From IMG/VR virus record IMGVR_UViG_3300044295_000097, positions 1 to 32,326 of that record: a DNA stretch of 32,326 nucleotides. One strand, 5' to 3'. The notes under the pieces are model-generated. The model did no database searches and was not told the origin of the DNA. It saw only the letters and a list, made by a program, of their open reading frames with translations. A program made the translations under genes and the position numbers. Below, one piece after another: positions 22,790 to 30,142 of the stretch. The stretch's first letter is position 1; each line of letters begins with the position of its first letter. The stretch is from a virus.

Positions 22790-23718
22790 TGGAACACCCA
22801 ATATTTGGTGTTGTCGATTTTGACACCGACATTGATGACCGCAGACCTATCTGCGCCAATCTGCAACACGGCAATCTTGTTACGAATATCTTCTGGTATG
22901 GCATCGGGGGAGGTCGCTATTGTCTCTGTCCCATCAGAGTCCAGTATGTGTGCTGAGTCTTTCTTAAGCCACACGAATGTTGCCTTGGGTTTGTATTTTG
23001 ACAGTCGTTTGAGTTCATCACCCTCCTGTTTGATTAGGTTAAACGCCTTGAGAAACTCCGTGGTCTTGGGTGTGTAGTCAAATGAAATCATGCTCTCAAT
23101 CTCTTCCTTTACCTGTTGCCAATTTATGCTACAAGACTCATACAGTTTGTGTTGGGCGGGGGCTGTAATCTGCGATTGAGCGTGTTCAAGGTCAGACTCA
23201 AAGTTAACCTTCAACGCCTGAACCGTCTTTGGCTTGAGATACTGGTTGGCAGTCTTGACTGCATTGGCGAATTTTTTAGTGTGTTTACTGTGATAGTCAT
23301 CGTTGTAAGTGGCATACCTATCATTCTTTATATCGTCTGCACACACAGTAAACATTGGCTCACCATTTTTGTTCCTATCGTAAATGAGTTTGCCCACCAT
23401 GATTTCAGGCGCATCGGTGTAGGCAATGCCAATATGGTTGTAGATTTGCACCTCGTCCTCACCACAAGGTACACGCCACCGAGGGTTTCTGTAAATGACG
23501 AATGTCATGTGAGGTTGTTTATGTTTAACTTCATCGTAGAGTTTCTTGAGACCCAACGGCACGGGGATGATGCCATCGATGAACGAATCGTGTTGATACT
23601 CACCCGTAATGCTCAATGCGCCCAACACACCTATCGCTTGTCTGCGGTAGTTGGGTGATGTAAAGCTGGTGTCAGGTAATTCCTGAATCAACTCCAAAGG
23701 TGTTTTGCTGTTATTCAT
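22786..23718 (-). CDS. Unknown protein of 310 residues
   Basis: The start is ATG at 23718 after a strong SD (GGAGGG, 7-nt spacer). The N-terminus is MNNSKTPLELIQELPDTSFT. A central region (HMTFVIYRNPRWRVPCGEDE ... IGIAYTDAPEIMVGKLIYD) is strand-rich. A helical segment rich in Lys follows (KHTKKFANAVKTANQYLK). The C-terminus repeats a motif seen in the downstream 141-residue protein. There is no catalytic signature. The upstream gene contributes its SD: the stop of the 35-residue membrane protein is 2 bp before this ATG. Confidence 0.82.
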   Translation of the reverse strand: MNNSKTPLELIQELPDTSFTSPNYRRQAIGVLGALSITGEYQHDSFIDGIIPVPLGLKKLYDEVKHKQPHMTFVIYRNPRWRVPCGEDEVQIYNHIGIAYTDAPEIMVGKLIYDRNKNGEPMFTVCADDIKNDRYATYNDDYHSKHTKKFANAVKTANQYLKPKTVQALKVNFESDLEHAQSQITAPAQHKLYESCSINWQQVKEEIESMISFDYTPKTTEFLKAFNLIKQEGDELKRLSKYKPKATFVWLKKDSAHILDSDGTETIATSPDAIPEDIRNKIAVLQIGADRSAVINVGVKIDNTKYWVFQ

Positions 23719-23720
23719 TT

Positions 23721-23828
23721 TCAAGCCCTCCAAACAAAAATATCAAGAATCAGCACAATGAGTGCCACCAAAAACACGACACGCTCAATCCGTTCGTATC
23801 GTGTAAACCCATCCCATTCGTCTCTCAT
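23721..23828 (-). CDS. Single-pass membrane microprotein, 35 residues
   Basis: A short frame fills the gap between two large unknown genes. It starts with ATG at 23828 after GGGAGGA (strong SD), in ATGA overlap with the upstream stop. The sequence is MRDEWDGFTRYERIERVVFL followed by VALIVLILDIFVWRA, a charged N-terminus and one hydrophobic helix of about 18 residues. The overlap geometry and SD argue that it is real. It may be inserted in the inner membrane; the function is unknown. Confidence 0.72.
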   Translation of the reverse strand: MRDEWDGFTRYERIERVVFLVALIVLILDIFVWRA

Positions 23829-24811
23829 AGAGTCCTCCCATTCGGTCTGAAGCCAACGCCAATCGGAACATCCACACTCTTGTATGGCTTAGTCATTCTC
23901 ACCAACTTGCTTCGTGGCATCTTCAAAATATCCTCTAAGTTGCCACGATGTATGTCGATTGTGTAAAAAGTTCTCTGCGTTACCCTGTTGTTGATTTGAA
24001 AGAACGCCACGATTGCATCAGCCCATTTACTCCCATAGTCCTCGCCTTTCTCACGAAACAACCAGTCGTTGGATGATAAAAATGCTAAACCCTTTCGTTC
24101 ACGCCAATGGTCTTTAACATCCATACCACTTGTAATCAGGTCTCCCATCATTTTGTGATACTCAATGAACGCTTTAAATTCCTCATCCATACGCTTGGAT
24201 TTGTCACGGTCAACGACAATTTTGGATTCTCTGGTAATGTCATCAGGGTGGACACGGAAGAACTGTTTACCATCACTTTCATACGGTATGAAACGCATGG
24301 CTAGTCCATCCTTCGATAACAAGAAATATTCGTATGACCCATCAGGTTGCGCCAACTCCATGTATTGTTTTGAACCAAACTTTGCGAACCGCATCCCATC
24401 GGGCAACACCGCCGCCAGAATATCCCATGTCGTGTATGAACTCGCCCAGTTTGCGGTGTATGTCACCACACCATCAGGTGAGAACATCACTACGGGATAT
24501 ACAGTCCCATTTAGTTTGATAGGTTTGGCAACATTTTTGCCATCCTCATCTTTTTCATGGGTGTATGTTATGTAAGACGAACTAAACCCAAACCCATAGT
24601 CATCCCCGTTTCGCATGAACACTTCCCATGTGCGATAGCGGTCAGTAATGGGTCGGAAGTCACCTCCCAACTTCTTACGCAGACCACCGATTGGTGTGAC
24701 AGACTCATACCGAGCCTTGGCTTGCTCGTAGTTATTTAAGCGGATGTTACAACCACGATACCACATGGTTTCATACACCACACCACCATTGCGCAAGATT
24801 CGCTGATTCAT
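23825..24811 (-). CDS. Unknown protein of 328 residues containing an intragenic palindrome
   Basis: The N-terminus MNQRILRNGGVVYETMWYRG is followed by a strand-rich middle (DDYGFGFSSSYITYT, KLNGTVYPVVMFSPDGVVTY) and a helical C-terminal half (RMDEEFKAFIEYHKMMGDLI, KGEDYGSKWADAIVAFFQI). No family was recognised. Codons about 173-178 (FIPYE) are encoded by a perfect copy of the 17-bp palindrome TTTCATACNGTATGAAA. The ATG overlaps the TAA of the upstream membrane protein (TAATG), so the two are coupled. Confidence 0.82.
   Translation of the reverse strand: MNQRILRNGGVVYETMWYRGCNIRLNNYEQAKARYESVTPIGGLRKKLGGDFRPITDRYRTWEVFMRNGDDYGFGFSSSYITYTHEKDEDGKNVAKPIKLNGTVYPVVMFSPDGVVTYTANWASSYTTWDILAAVLPDGMRFAKFGSKQYMELAQPDGSYEYFLLSKDGLAMRFIPYESDGKQFFRVHPDDITRESKIVVDRDKSKRMDEEFKAFIEYHKMMGDLITSGMDVKDHWRERKGLAFLSSNDWLFREKGEDYGSKWADAIVAFFQINNRVTQRTFYTIDIHRGNLEDILKMPRSKLVRMTKPYKSVDVPIGVGFRPNGRTL
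24277..24293. promoter_or_regulatory. 17-bp palindrome TTTCATACNGTATGAAA, copy 1 (intragenic)
   Basis: Perfect copy with central G, inside the coding region of the 328-residue protein. It is identical, including the centre, to the copy at 28338. Confidence 0.85.
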
Positions 24812-25008
24812 TATTTACCCCCTTCTGTTTTGATGATTTCAATGTAATCACCGTGGTCTTTCAAGTCCAGTTCTTTGCGGTGCAAGCCCATCAAGACTGC
24901 GGTGAATTCCCTGCGCTGGTCACGCCTGTGGTCACGCTCACGAAAATACATGAACACAACCACGATGAACGCAACGCCCAAAACAAATTCCAACTCTGTA
25001 AATGTCAT
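24811..25008 (-). CDS. Small membrane protein with charged cytoplasmic tail
   Basis: The protein has 65 residues: a short N-terminus, a hydrophobic helix (FVLGVAFIVVVFMYF, about residues 8-22), then a strongly charged tail (RERDHRRDQRREF ... ELDLKDHGDYIEIIKTEGGK). A perfect SD (AGGAGGT) precedes the ATG. The layout recalls small phage membrane proteins, but no lysis context is visible, so a spanin or holin role is not supported. The stop is fused to the next start (TAATG). Confidence 0.8.
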   Translation of the reverse strand: MTFTELEFVLGVAFIVVVFMYFRERDHRRDQRREFTAVLMGLHRKELDLKDHGDYIEIIKTEGGK

Positions 25009-25038
25009 ATCGACCTCCTCTCTTGAGACCTGTTTCCA

Positions 25039-26208
25039 TCAATCCACATGAATGGTTTGACCGACAGGCGCATTGCTACTCGAACCATTGACGATGCACC
25101 ACAGCACAGGCTGTTGCCATGTGCCCCAATCACTTACATATCCATCAGTCAGCATGACAACGCACTCGGGTTTGATGCCACGCTCTTTGATGTAAATGGG
25201 AACGCATGATGCGTCTGTCCCCCCGCCACCTGCGGGTTTGGTGCTACTCACCAGTTTGTCCAGACTGTCTCGGGCATACACTTCGTGTGCCGCTACTGAG
25301 GTGTCCCAATACAGTAAGTCCACCAACTCGGGAGACACATTCTCACAGATTGCCTTGACCTCAGAGAGAAACGCATTCAGCTCACGCCCACCAATCGAAC
25401 CCGATGTGTCCACGCCAATCACGATACGCCCCATGCTCTCGGACACAGTAGAGGGCATATACATATCGTGTTGTAGCCAACGACGATTGACTTTCTGCCA
25501 TGTAGAAACATCCTTACCATCTGCAAGGCTAGACAGATACTCCCGTAACTTATCTTGCCAACGCACCTTGGGTTCAAGCAACTCACCCAACTCACGGGTT
25601 ATGCGCCCACCCATCTTGCCAGCCAACATCTGACCTTGACGCAGGGCTTGGTCAATCTCTTTCTGAAGTTGTTCCTTCTCTTGGTCAGTCAGTTGTTCGC
25701 CACTCTCCCAGTCGTGTTCGTCAAGCGGTTCACCCTCATCGCCACCATCCCCACCCTCATCCATGAGAATGTCAAACACTTCCTGTGAGTCCATGCCACG
25801 AAAACGCTCGTCAATCAAACCCTGTTTGGGCAGAGTCACGAACCCATCCGATGCCCTATCAATATCTTTGATGATGAGATTGATTACATAGTCGCAAGCC
25901 ATGTTTGCAACCTTGGGGTTCTGCTCATACAAGTGACGCCACAGGAAAGTATGTTGGAACGCCTTGTGCAGATTCTCATGCAAGATAAGACCACGCAAGT
26001 CGCTATCAGACAGTCCCTCAATGAACGCCTTGCCATACTTACAGTCGATGCCATTGGTGCAAGCAGTAGGGACATTCTCATCGACAAAATATTTGCCGAC
26101 CATGATGACACCCGCATACTCCATAGTATCTTGGTGCGCCATGAGTTCCACATGAGCACGCTCAATTTTCTGCAATGCAGTCATCTGATTAAGTTGTGTA
26201 ACAAACAT
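25039..26208 (-). CDS. DUF2201-type metallopeptidase/VWA protein
   Basis: The protein has 389 residues from the ATG at 26208 (AGAGGA SD); a longer frame would run through the palindrome upstream. The N-terminal domain has a zinc-peptidase motif HENLH (77-81) followed by ANMACDYVIN (101-110), the signature of the DUF2201 N-terminal domain. An acidic linker (about 150-185) leads to a VWA-like C-terminal domain with a MIDAS set: DTSGS (267-271), Thr 331 (GGGGTD) and Asp 355 (MLTDGY). Such proteins partner with MoxR AAA+ ATPases, the gene directly upstream. Likely role: an ATPase-driven chaperone or protease complex that remodels a target protein. Confidence 0.93.
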   Translation of the reverse strand: MFVTQLNQMTALQKIERAHVELMAHQDTMEYAGVIMVGKYFVDENVPTACTNGIDCKYGKAFIEGLSDSDLRGLILHENLHKAFQHTFLWRHLYEQNPKVANMACDYVINLIIKDIDRASDGFVTLPKQGLIDERFRGMDSQEVFDILMDEGGDGGDEGEPLDEHDWESGEQLTDQEKEQLQKEIDQALRQGQMLAGKMGGRITRELGELLEPKVRWQDKLREYLSSLADGKDVSTWQKVNRRWLQHDMYMPSTVSESMGRIVIGVDTSGSIGGRELNAFLSEVKAICENVSPELVDLLYWDTSVAAHEVYARDSLDKLVSSTKPAGGGGTDASCVPIYIKERGIKPECVVMLTDGYVSDWGTWQQPVLWCIVNGSSSNAPVGQTIHVD

Positions 26209-26241
26209 GATTTCCTCTCTTTCTCTGGTTAACGAATGGGG

Positions 26242-26258
26242 GTTCATACTGTATGAAA
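26242..26258. promoter_or_regulatory. 17-bp palindrome, copy 2, before the VWA gene
   Basis: Matches 16 of 17 bases (first base G), with central T. It lies 34 bp upstream of the VWA ATG, in the 64-bp gap after the AAA+ gene. It is flanked by five Gs (26238-26242) and five Cs (26259-26263) that would extend the inverted repeat with one mismatch or bulge. Confidence 0.85.
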
Positions 26259-26272
26259 CCCCCGCCAAAAAA

Positions 26273-27352
26273 TCAACGACGGGCAAACATATAGTTGTTG
26301 TCTGCCGCCCACTTCGCAAACTTCATATTGGTCGCCGCCACTTCACGGTTGGGGCAACGCTCTTGCATAACGCTACGGGCAAACAAGCCCTGCGCTTCTT
26401 TGGACATACGGGGTAAGAAGTCCATCCATGAACCGATGTTGTCCTTACGGATACGCTGAACCGCTTTGGCAACCAACATACACGATGCCGCACCATTGTT
26501 TGGCACAGGCACAGTTGTTGGCGATTTGATAATGTCATCCCAATCGGCGAGCTGTGCGTCCATGTCCACCATCGTCAGGATGTTGAGCATTGCCTTGTCA
26601 CCGACTGTGCCTTTCAACGCATGAGCCAAAACATCTTTACCCAAGATAGAGCAACGGTCAACGATGTGACCCGCTTTCTCCAATGAACGGGGCGTGACAA
26701 ACGACAGGCGAACATCACGGGGGTCATACACATAGGTGTTTTGTGTTGGCGATTCGTAGTCCTCAAACGATGCCATCATGTCGGGATACTCACGCACAGT
26801 AGCAATGACTGTGTGATTGACACCCTTACTGATTGCATAGGTCATCCATTCCTCTGCCGTAGGTTTAGCAACACGCACCTGAGTCACACGATTTCTGGCG
26901 TGGGGCGGAACATTGTCACCAATACCCTCCACAGCCAAATTTGTTGTGGCAAACACAATACCCTGCAAGTCATACACACCCAACGAACGCTCTTGCATCA
27001 GGCGCAGACAGGCATTCATCACGCCACCCTTTGCCTTGCCCAACTCATCGAGCATCATCACCACCTTGCGGTCTTTGAAGTGCAAACCGAATTCCTCATT
27101 CGGAACAAAACGACACACCTCGTTGCCATCAATGTCTTTGATTTTCGGAACCATGAAGTCGCCAACATCTTTGGTTGTAATGTCGACATAGCAGAAGTAG
27201 TGGTCTTTGAATTCAGGCTTTTCACGCAACATCTTTAGGATGGATGATTTGCCAATGCCCATTTCGCCTTGCGCTAGTATGGTTTGAACATCACCGACTG
27301 CGGCGATGAGGTCAGCGGTCTGTTGCAGAGAGATTGATTTGTAAAGTGACAT
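26273..27352 (-). CDS. MoxR-like AAA+ ATPase
   Basis: The protein has 359 residues from the ATG at 27352 (AAAGGA SD, 7-nt spacer), two codons after another ATG that sits too close to the SD. Walker A is GEMGIGKSS (29-37), Walker B is VVMMLDE (97-103), sensor 1 is ATTN (135-138) and HARNRV (151-156) carries a probable Arg finger. MoxR ATPases act as hexameric chaperones with VWA partners; here the VWA/DUF2201 protein is the next gene. The 95-bp upstream leader holds a palindrome copy and a motif shared with the gene before it. Confidence 0.92.
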   Translation of the reverse strand: MSLYKSISLQQTADLIAAVGDVQTILAQGEMGIGKSSILKMLREKPEFKDHYFCYVDITTKDVGDFMVPKIKDIDGNEVCRFVPNEEFGLHFKDRKVVMMLDELGKAKGGVMNACLRLMQERSLGVYDLQGIVFATTNLAVEGIGDNVPPHARNRVTQVRVAKPTAEEWMTYAISKGVNHTVIATVREYPDMMASFEDYESPTQNTYVYDPRDVRLSFVTPRSLEKAGHIVDRCSILGKDVLAHALKGTVGDKAMLNILTMVDMDAQLADWDDIIKSPTTVPVPNNGAASCMLVAKAVQRIRKDNIGSWMDFLPRMSKEAQGLFARSVMQERCPNREVAATNMKFAKWAADNNYMFARR

Positions 27353-27408
27353 TTTCATTTCCTTTCAAAGGGTTGAACAAACTAACACACAAACACAAAA
27401 TGGGGAAG

Positions 27409-27425
27409 TTTCATACTGTATGAAA
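27409..27425. promoter_or_regulatory. 17-bp palindrome, copy 3, before the MoxR gene
   Basis: Perfect copy, central T, extended to 19 bp by outer G/C. It lies 56 bp upstream of the MoxR ATG. GGGG (27402-27405) and CCCC (27429-27432) flank it symmetrically, across 2-nt internal loops. On the minus strand the hairpin is followed by ATTTTGTGTTTG, weakly terminator-like. Confidence 0.88.
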
Positions 27426-27446
27426 CCGCCCCGCAGATACCTGTTC

Positions 27447-28328
27447 TCACAGGGAAAATTTGTCGAGCAACGCATCGACTTTGGATTTGGTCTGCTCACG
27501 CAGTAAGTCAGACTCACGCAATGACTGTGCATCTACACCACGCATGGCATCCTCAAGTTGTTGACGCATGGCTTCCAACTTAGTGTCATTGGTCGTGTTG
27601 AAATGTTTGAGTAACTTACAAACATCTATGGCGTTATCCACCAGACTGTCACGGAATATCTTGCGTTTGGTTTCACCCGTGCTTGGGTCAACATCGTCAG
27701 ACAAACGCTCGGACATTTTCGACAGTGCGTCATACAGTCTGTCCCACGCATCCTGCATCATGGTCGTGGTGCGCTCAGTCAACACGCCCTCGTAGTGGTC
27801 ACGCAACTCGGACAGCCCCTGCTCACCAATGTCCACACGGAAGTCACCCGCAGTAGGTAGTGGCGTGAACGCATACCTAAACCCAAACTTACTCACGATT
27901 TGCTCACGGGCGGGATAGTCCTCACGATTAAACAAGTTACCCAGTTGGAACGCCGCCGCCGTCACCAGCGTGTCGTATTCACTCAGGAAACTGTTTACCA
28001 GTGTTGCAAACTGATTCTCGTAGTTGGTCAGTTGCCCACGATAGTCCACGAACATGGTCATGGGTAACACCCTGTCCCCATTGTCCCCCCACGGTTGCGT
28101 GTGGGTGTAGTGCCATGTGCGGATGGCGTTTGCCAGTTTGGTGATTTCATCCAACTTACCCGAACCCGCCAATAGGTTCTTGTGGTAGTTCCCTGCACGG
28201 GTCTTGGTTGCCTTGGCTTGGTCAATCTCTTGAGACACGCCCTTGTCCATCTTTCGTGCAGTCCATACGGACAGATTCAGGTTGACGATGAGTGCCGAAC
28301 CCGAGAGTTTGCTTACTTCGATTGTCAT
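27447..28328 (-). CDS. Conserved partner protein of the MoxR/VWA module
   Basis: The protein has 293 residues from the ATG at 28328 (AGGA, 6-nt spacer). The N-terminus, ALIVNLNLSVWTARKMDKGV, and the block TKTRAGNYHKNLLAGSGKLD are typical of a phage family that accompanies MoxR and VWA genes. It may be DUF3150-like, but I hold that loosely. The body is largely helical, with Arg/Glu-rich C-terminal helices (EAMRQQLEDAMRGVDAQSLR). No catalytic residues are evident. It is the first gene of the module and has its own consensus promoter and palindrome, so it may be the substrate adaptor or target of the ATPase. Confidence 0.82.
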   Translation of the reverse strand: MTIEVSKLSGSALIVNLNLSVWTARKMDKGVSQEIDQAKATKTRAGNYHKNLLAGSGKLDEITKLANAIRTWHYTHTQPWGDNGDRVLPMTMFVDYRGQLTNYENQFATLVNSFLSEYDTLVTAAAFQLGNLFNREDYPAREQIVSKFGFRYAFTPLPTAGDFRVDIGEQGLSELRDHYEGVLTERTTTMMQDAWDRLYDALSKMSERLSDDVDPSTGETKRKIFRDSLVDNAIDVCKLLKHFNTTNDTKLEAMRQQLEDAMRGVDAQSLRESDLLREQTKSKVDALLDKFSL

Positions 28329-28337
28329 TTCATTTCC

Positions 28338-28354
28338 TTTCATACGGTATGAAA
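28338..28354. promoter_or_regulatory. 17-bp palindrome, copy 4, before the MoxR-module partner gene
   Basis: Perfect copy, central G. It ends 10 bp before the ATG at 28328 and abuts the SD (AAAGGA begins within its last bases on the minus strand), about 45 nt downstream of the -10 box. A bound protein could block both transcription and ribosome access. An alternative ACGGT/ACCGT hairpin (28344-28358) overlaps it. Confidence 0.9.
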
Positions 28355-28397
28355 CCGTGTTGGTTGACTAACACACAAATTTACTAACACAAACTAC

Positions 28398-28426
28398 ATT
28401 ATAACAGATTGTCATGGGTATGTCAA
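28398..28426 (-). promoter_or_regulatory. Consensus extended -10 promoter for the MoxR/VWA module
   Basis: On the minus strand TTGACA (28426-28421), a 17-nt spacer and TATAAT (28403-28398) match the sigma-70 consensus exactly, and TG-n precedes the -10 (extended -10). Transcription would start near 28391. The -35 box overlaps the end of the preceding gene. The leader then carries a repeated TTTGTGTGTTAGT motif and the palindrome. Confidence 0.9.
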
Positions 28427-28644
28427 TCTATCACTGCCCACCCATGTCTTGACACATTAGGCGGGAGATTACGCTCGGTGCATTTGTGCATACGCACGGC
28501 TTGGGTTTTGGTCAGCGGTCGCCACTCGATGACCTCGCCATTGTCTGCACACTCAATCCAAAATACGCAACGCTCAACAAGTTTGGGTGTCTTGCCCCCG
28601 CCCCCGATGAAGTCGATGGTCTTGTTGTCCTCTGGTTGTTTCAT
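28423..28644 (-). CDS. Small unknown protein, 73 residues
   Basis: The sequence MKQPEDNKTIDFIGGGGKTP...ERCVFWIECADNGEVIEWRP... CTERNLPPNVSRHGWAVID is strand-rich with four Cys. AGGGG precedes the ATG, which overlaps the upstream TGA. Its last codons lie within the -35 region of the MoxR-module promoter. The function is unknown. Confidence 0.78.
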   Translation of the reverse strand: MKQPEDNKTIDFIGGGGKTPKLVERCVFWIECADNGEVIEWRPLTKTQAVRMHKCTERNLPPNVSRHGWAVID

Positions 28645-28826
28645 TTGATTAGCCCCTTGGGTTGGTATTTGTTAGGCACAGACTCCGAGAACACACGCTT
28701 ACAGTATGTGCATCTGTATGTTGTGCGGGATTTGTTGGCTCCCCTTCTGAACCTCAGTATTTCGTTGTCTGGATTCAGACAAGTCGGACACGGCTTGCGA
28801 ATCATCATGTTGGGTGCGTCAGTCAT
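28641..28826 (-). CDS. Zinc-ribbon protein, 61 residues
   Basis: The start is ATG at 28826, with GGGGGCAGAGA upstream. CPTCLNPDNEILRFRRGANK followed by TTYRCTYCKRVF gives two CxxC pairs about 25 residues apart, a classic zinc ribbon, with a basic stretch between them. It is likely a nucleic-acid-binding or transcription-related early protein. It overlaps the upstream gene by 8 bp and the next start by 4. Confidence 0.8.
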   Translation of the reverse strand: MTDAPNMMIRKPCPTCLNPDNEILRFRRGANKSRTTYRCTYCKRVFSESVPNKYQPKGLIK

Positions 28827-29073
28827 TCTCTGCCCCCACATACGCACCACGGAAAAAATGCTTTACCCCAAACGCACGGATGAGTCCAACCGATAGTCGG
28901 TTCAGTCTGCGCCCGTAACGCCATGAGTCCCTGTCAAACTTCAACGCCAACATACTGGATGATGTTGTAGGGTATTTGCCTTTGAACAGGCAATCCCTTA
29001 GTGCGCCTTGCAGTTGCCTGCGATTGCCCACTTCCCAATCGTTGAATGGTTTACTGTATGGCATTCGTTTCAT
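28819..29073 (-). CDS. Unknown basic protein, 84 residues
   Basis: The protein MKRMPYSKPFNDWEVGNRRQ ... FDRDSWRYGRRLNRLSVGLI is rich in Arg and aromatic residues. GGAGGA is 6 nt from the ATG, in a leader nearly identical to that of the next gene upstream. It may bind nucleic acid; no family was recognised. Confidence 0.75.
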   Translation of the reverse strand: MKRMPYSKPFNDWEVGNRRQLQGALRDCLFKGKYPTTSSSMLALKFDRDSWRYGRRLNRLSVGLIRAFGVKHFFRGAYVGAEND

Positions 29074-29074
29074 T

Positions 29075-29314
29075 TCATTCCTCCATTGCTTCTCTTACAT
29101 CGTTGAACATCTGGTCAATGTGTGGGTTGTCATCGAGGTAGAACCCCTCCAATGTCCAGTTCATTTTGGTATAACCTGCGGCTATCCCATACTCACGCTC
29201 ACCCTTGTGATACACCTCATGGGCAACATCTCGGTCGGTGAAATACGCTTCAAAAAGGTTTTCCATACCATCGTCTATGATGTATCCAGTTACTTTCCAC
29301 ACGCTCTTTTTCAT
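29075..29314 (-). CDS. Unknown acidic protein, 79 residues
   Basis: The sequence MKKSVWKVTGYIIDDGMENL then FEAYFTDRDVAHEVYHKGER suggests an alternating strand-helix fold. The C-terminus is acidic (NPHIDQMFNDVREAMEE). The SD GGAGGA has a 6-nt spacer. One base separates its stop from the next start. The function is unknown; an early host-interacting protein is possible. Confidence 0.78.
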   Translation of the reverse strand: MKKSVWKVTGYIIDDGMENLFEAYFTDRDVAHEVYHKGEREYGIAAGYTKMNWTLEGFYLDDNPHIDQMFNDVREAMEE

Positions 29315-29327
29315 TTCATTCCTCCAT

Positions 29328-29549
29328 TTAGGTTCTTACCGATTTCTGGTTGGTTTCTCTCAGGGTAGTGTGTGCCGCATTCGCAGTCACAAACATATAC
29401 CCGCCCTTGCCAAACTCTTGCACCACAGTCCATGACTTGCGCTCGGCTTTCGCCATGTCCTCACCACAGAATAGGCAGGTCTTGTAACCAAGTTGCGCCC
29501 GTTTGGGCGGGTCGATTTCATCAGAACAAACAATACAAAACATAGTCAT
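29328..29549 (-). CDS. Treble-clef/zinc-ribbon-like protein, 73 residues
   Basis: FCIVCSDEIDPPKRAQLGYK then TCLFCGEDMAKAER contains two CxxC pairs separated by about 20 residues, as in DksA/TraR-like or other zinc-finger proteins. The C-terminal half (SWTVVQEFGKGGYMFVT) is strand-rich. The ATG overlaps the upstream TGA (ATGA). It could modulate host RNA polymerase, but this is only suggested by the fold type. Confidence 0.78.
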   Translation of the reverse strand: MTMFCIVCSDEIDPPKRAQLGYKTCLFCGEDMAKAERKSWTVVQEFGKGGYMFVTANAAHTTLRETNQKSVRT

Positions 29550-29956
29550 TTCACACCTCCCATAAAAGTCCCGTTGATTCCCTGCGCCAGTTTCGAGAAT
29601 GCCGATTCAAATAGCGACTCCCTTCTACTGTGTGCCTCTGCCGCTTCAATCAACCCCACCGCACCACGCCGTTCCACATACTTCATGTCGCTGAGGTGTA
29701 GCGGGATAATGTCCACGCCATTGGGTCGGCATTGGCTACGGTGCTTGGATGTGGTTCGGCTTGCGTAGGTCATGTTCTCATACCATTGCCCTGCGTTCTC
29801 ATCAAACACAAACAACGGGTGGTGTGTGCCAAATGAATAGACAACATAGAGCGTCCCATCGTTGCGCCTCTCCGCAAACAAATTAGACCCCTTGAACGAC
29901 GAACGCCGTTCGACATACCCCCGTGCATCACGGTTTGCAATGTTTGTAGTTCTCAT
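29546..29956 (-). CDS. Conserved phage protein (WYENMTYASRTTSKHRSQ)
   Basis: The protein has 136 residues from the ATG at 29956, which has AGGG 6 nt upstream and overlaps the previous TGA; an ATG two codons earlier is too close to the SD. The central LYVVYSFGTHHPLFVFDENA then GQWYENMTYASRTTSKHRSQ is a pattern recurring in phage proteins of unknown function. The C-terminus is helical. Confidence 0.8.
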   Translation of the reverse strand: MRTTNIANRDARGYVERRSSFKGSNLFAERRNDGTLYVVYSFGTHHPLFVFDENAGQWYENMTYASRTTSKHRSQCRPNGVDIIPLHLSDMKYVERRGAVGLIEAAEAHSRRESLFESAFSKLAQGINGTFMGGVK

Positions 29957-30129
29957 TTCCATCCCTCTCTTTCAAGTTTCAAATCGTCACGATGGCGCTG
30001 TTTCATACAGTATGAAACTGGCTTGTGCTGAGTTACGGGTCGCTGCCCCGCGTTGTTGAAGTGTGTCCACCCATCAAAATGTTTGTGGGTGTGTTTGTCG
30101 TTTAGTTGTTTGCGTTCCAGTTTATTCAT
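29953..30129 (-). CDS. Small basic protein containing a palindrome-encoded VSYCMK
   Basis: The protein has 58 residues from the ATG at 30129 (AAGGGG SD). It is rich in His, Lys and Arg (MNKLERKQLNDKHTHKHFDG ... QRHRDDLKLEREGWK). Codons 38-43 (VSYCMK) coincide with a perfect palindrome copy. The function is unknown. Confidence 0.68.
   Translation of the reverse strand: MNKLERKQLNDKHTHKHFDGWTHFNNAGQRPVTQHKPVSYCMKQRHRDDLKLEREGWK
30001..30017. promoter_or_regulatory. 17-bp palindrome, copy 5 (in coding sequence)
   Basis: Perfect copy, central A, extended to 19 bp by G30000/C30018. It lies in the 58-residue gene, 45 bp upstream of the 136-residue gene start. Confidence 0.85.
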
Positions 30130-30142
30130 TTGGTTTCCCCTT

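Noticed and set aside
24811-25008. Spanin or holin
   Set aside because: It has one membrane helix and a charged tail, but no endolysin, no lipobox partner, and it lies among early genes.
26238-26263. GC-clamped palindrome as an intrinsic terminator
   Set aside because: No T tract follows the stem on the minus strand; the run of As lies on the wrong side.
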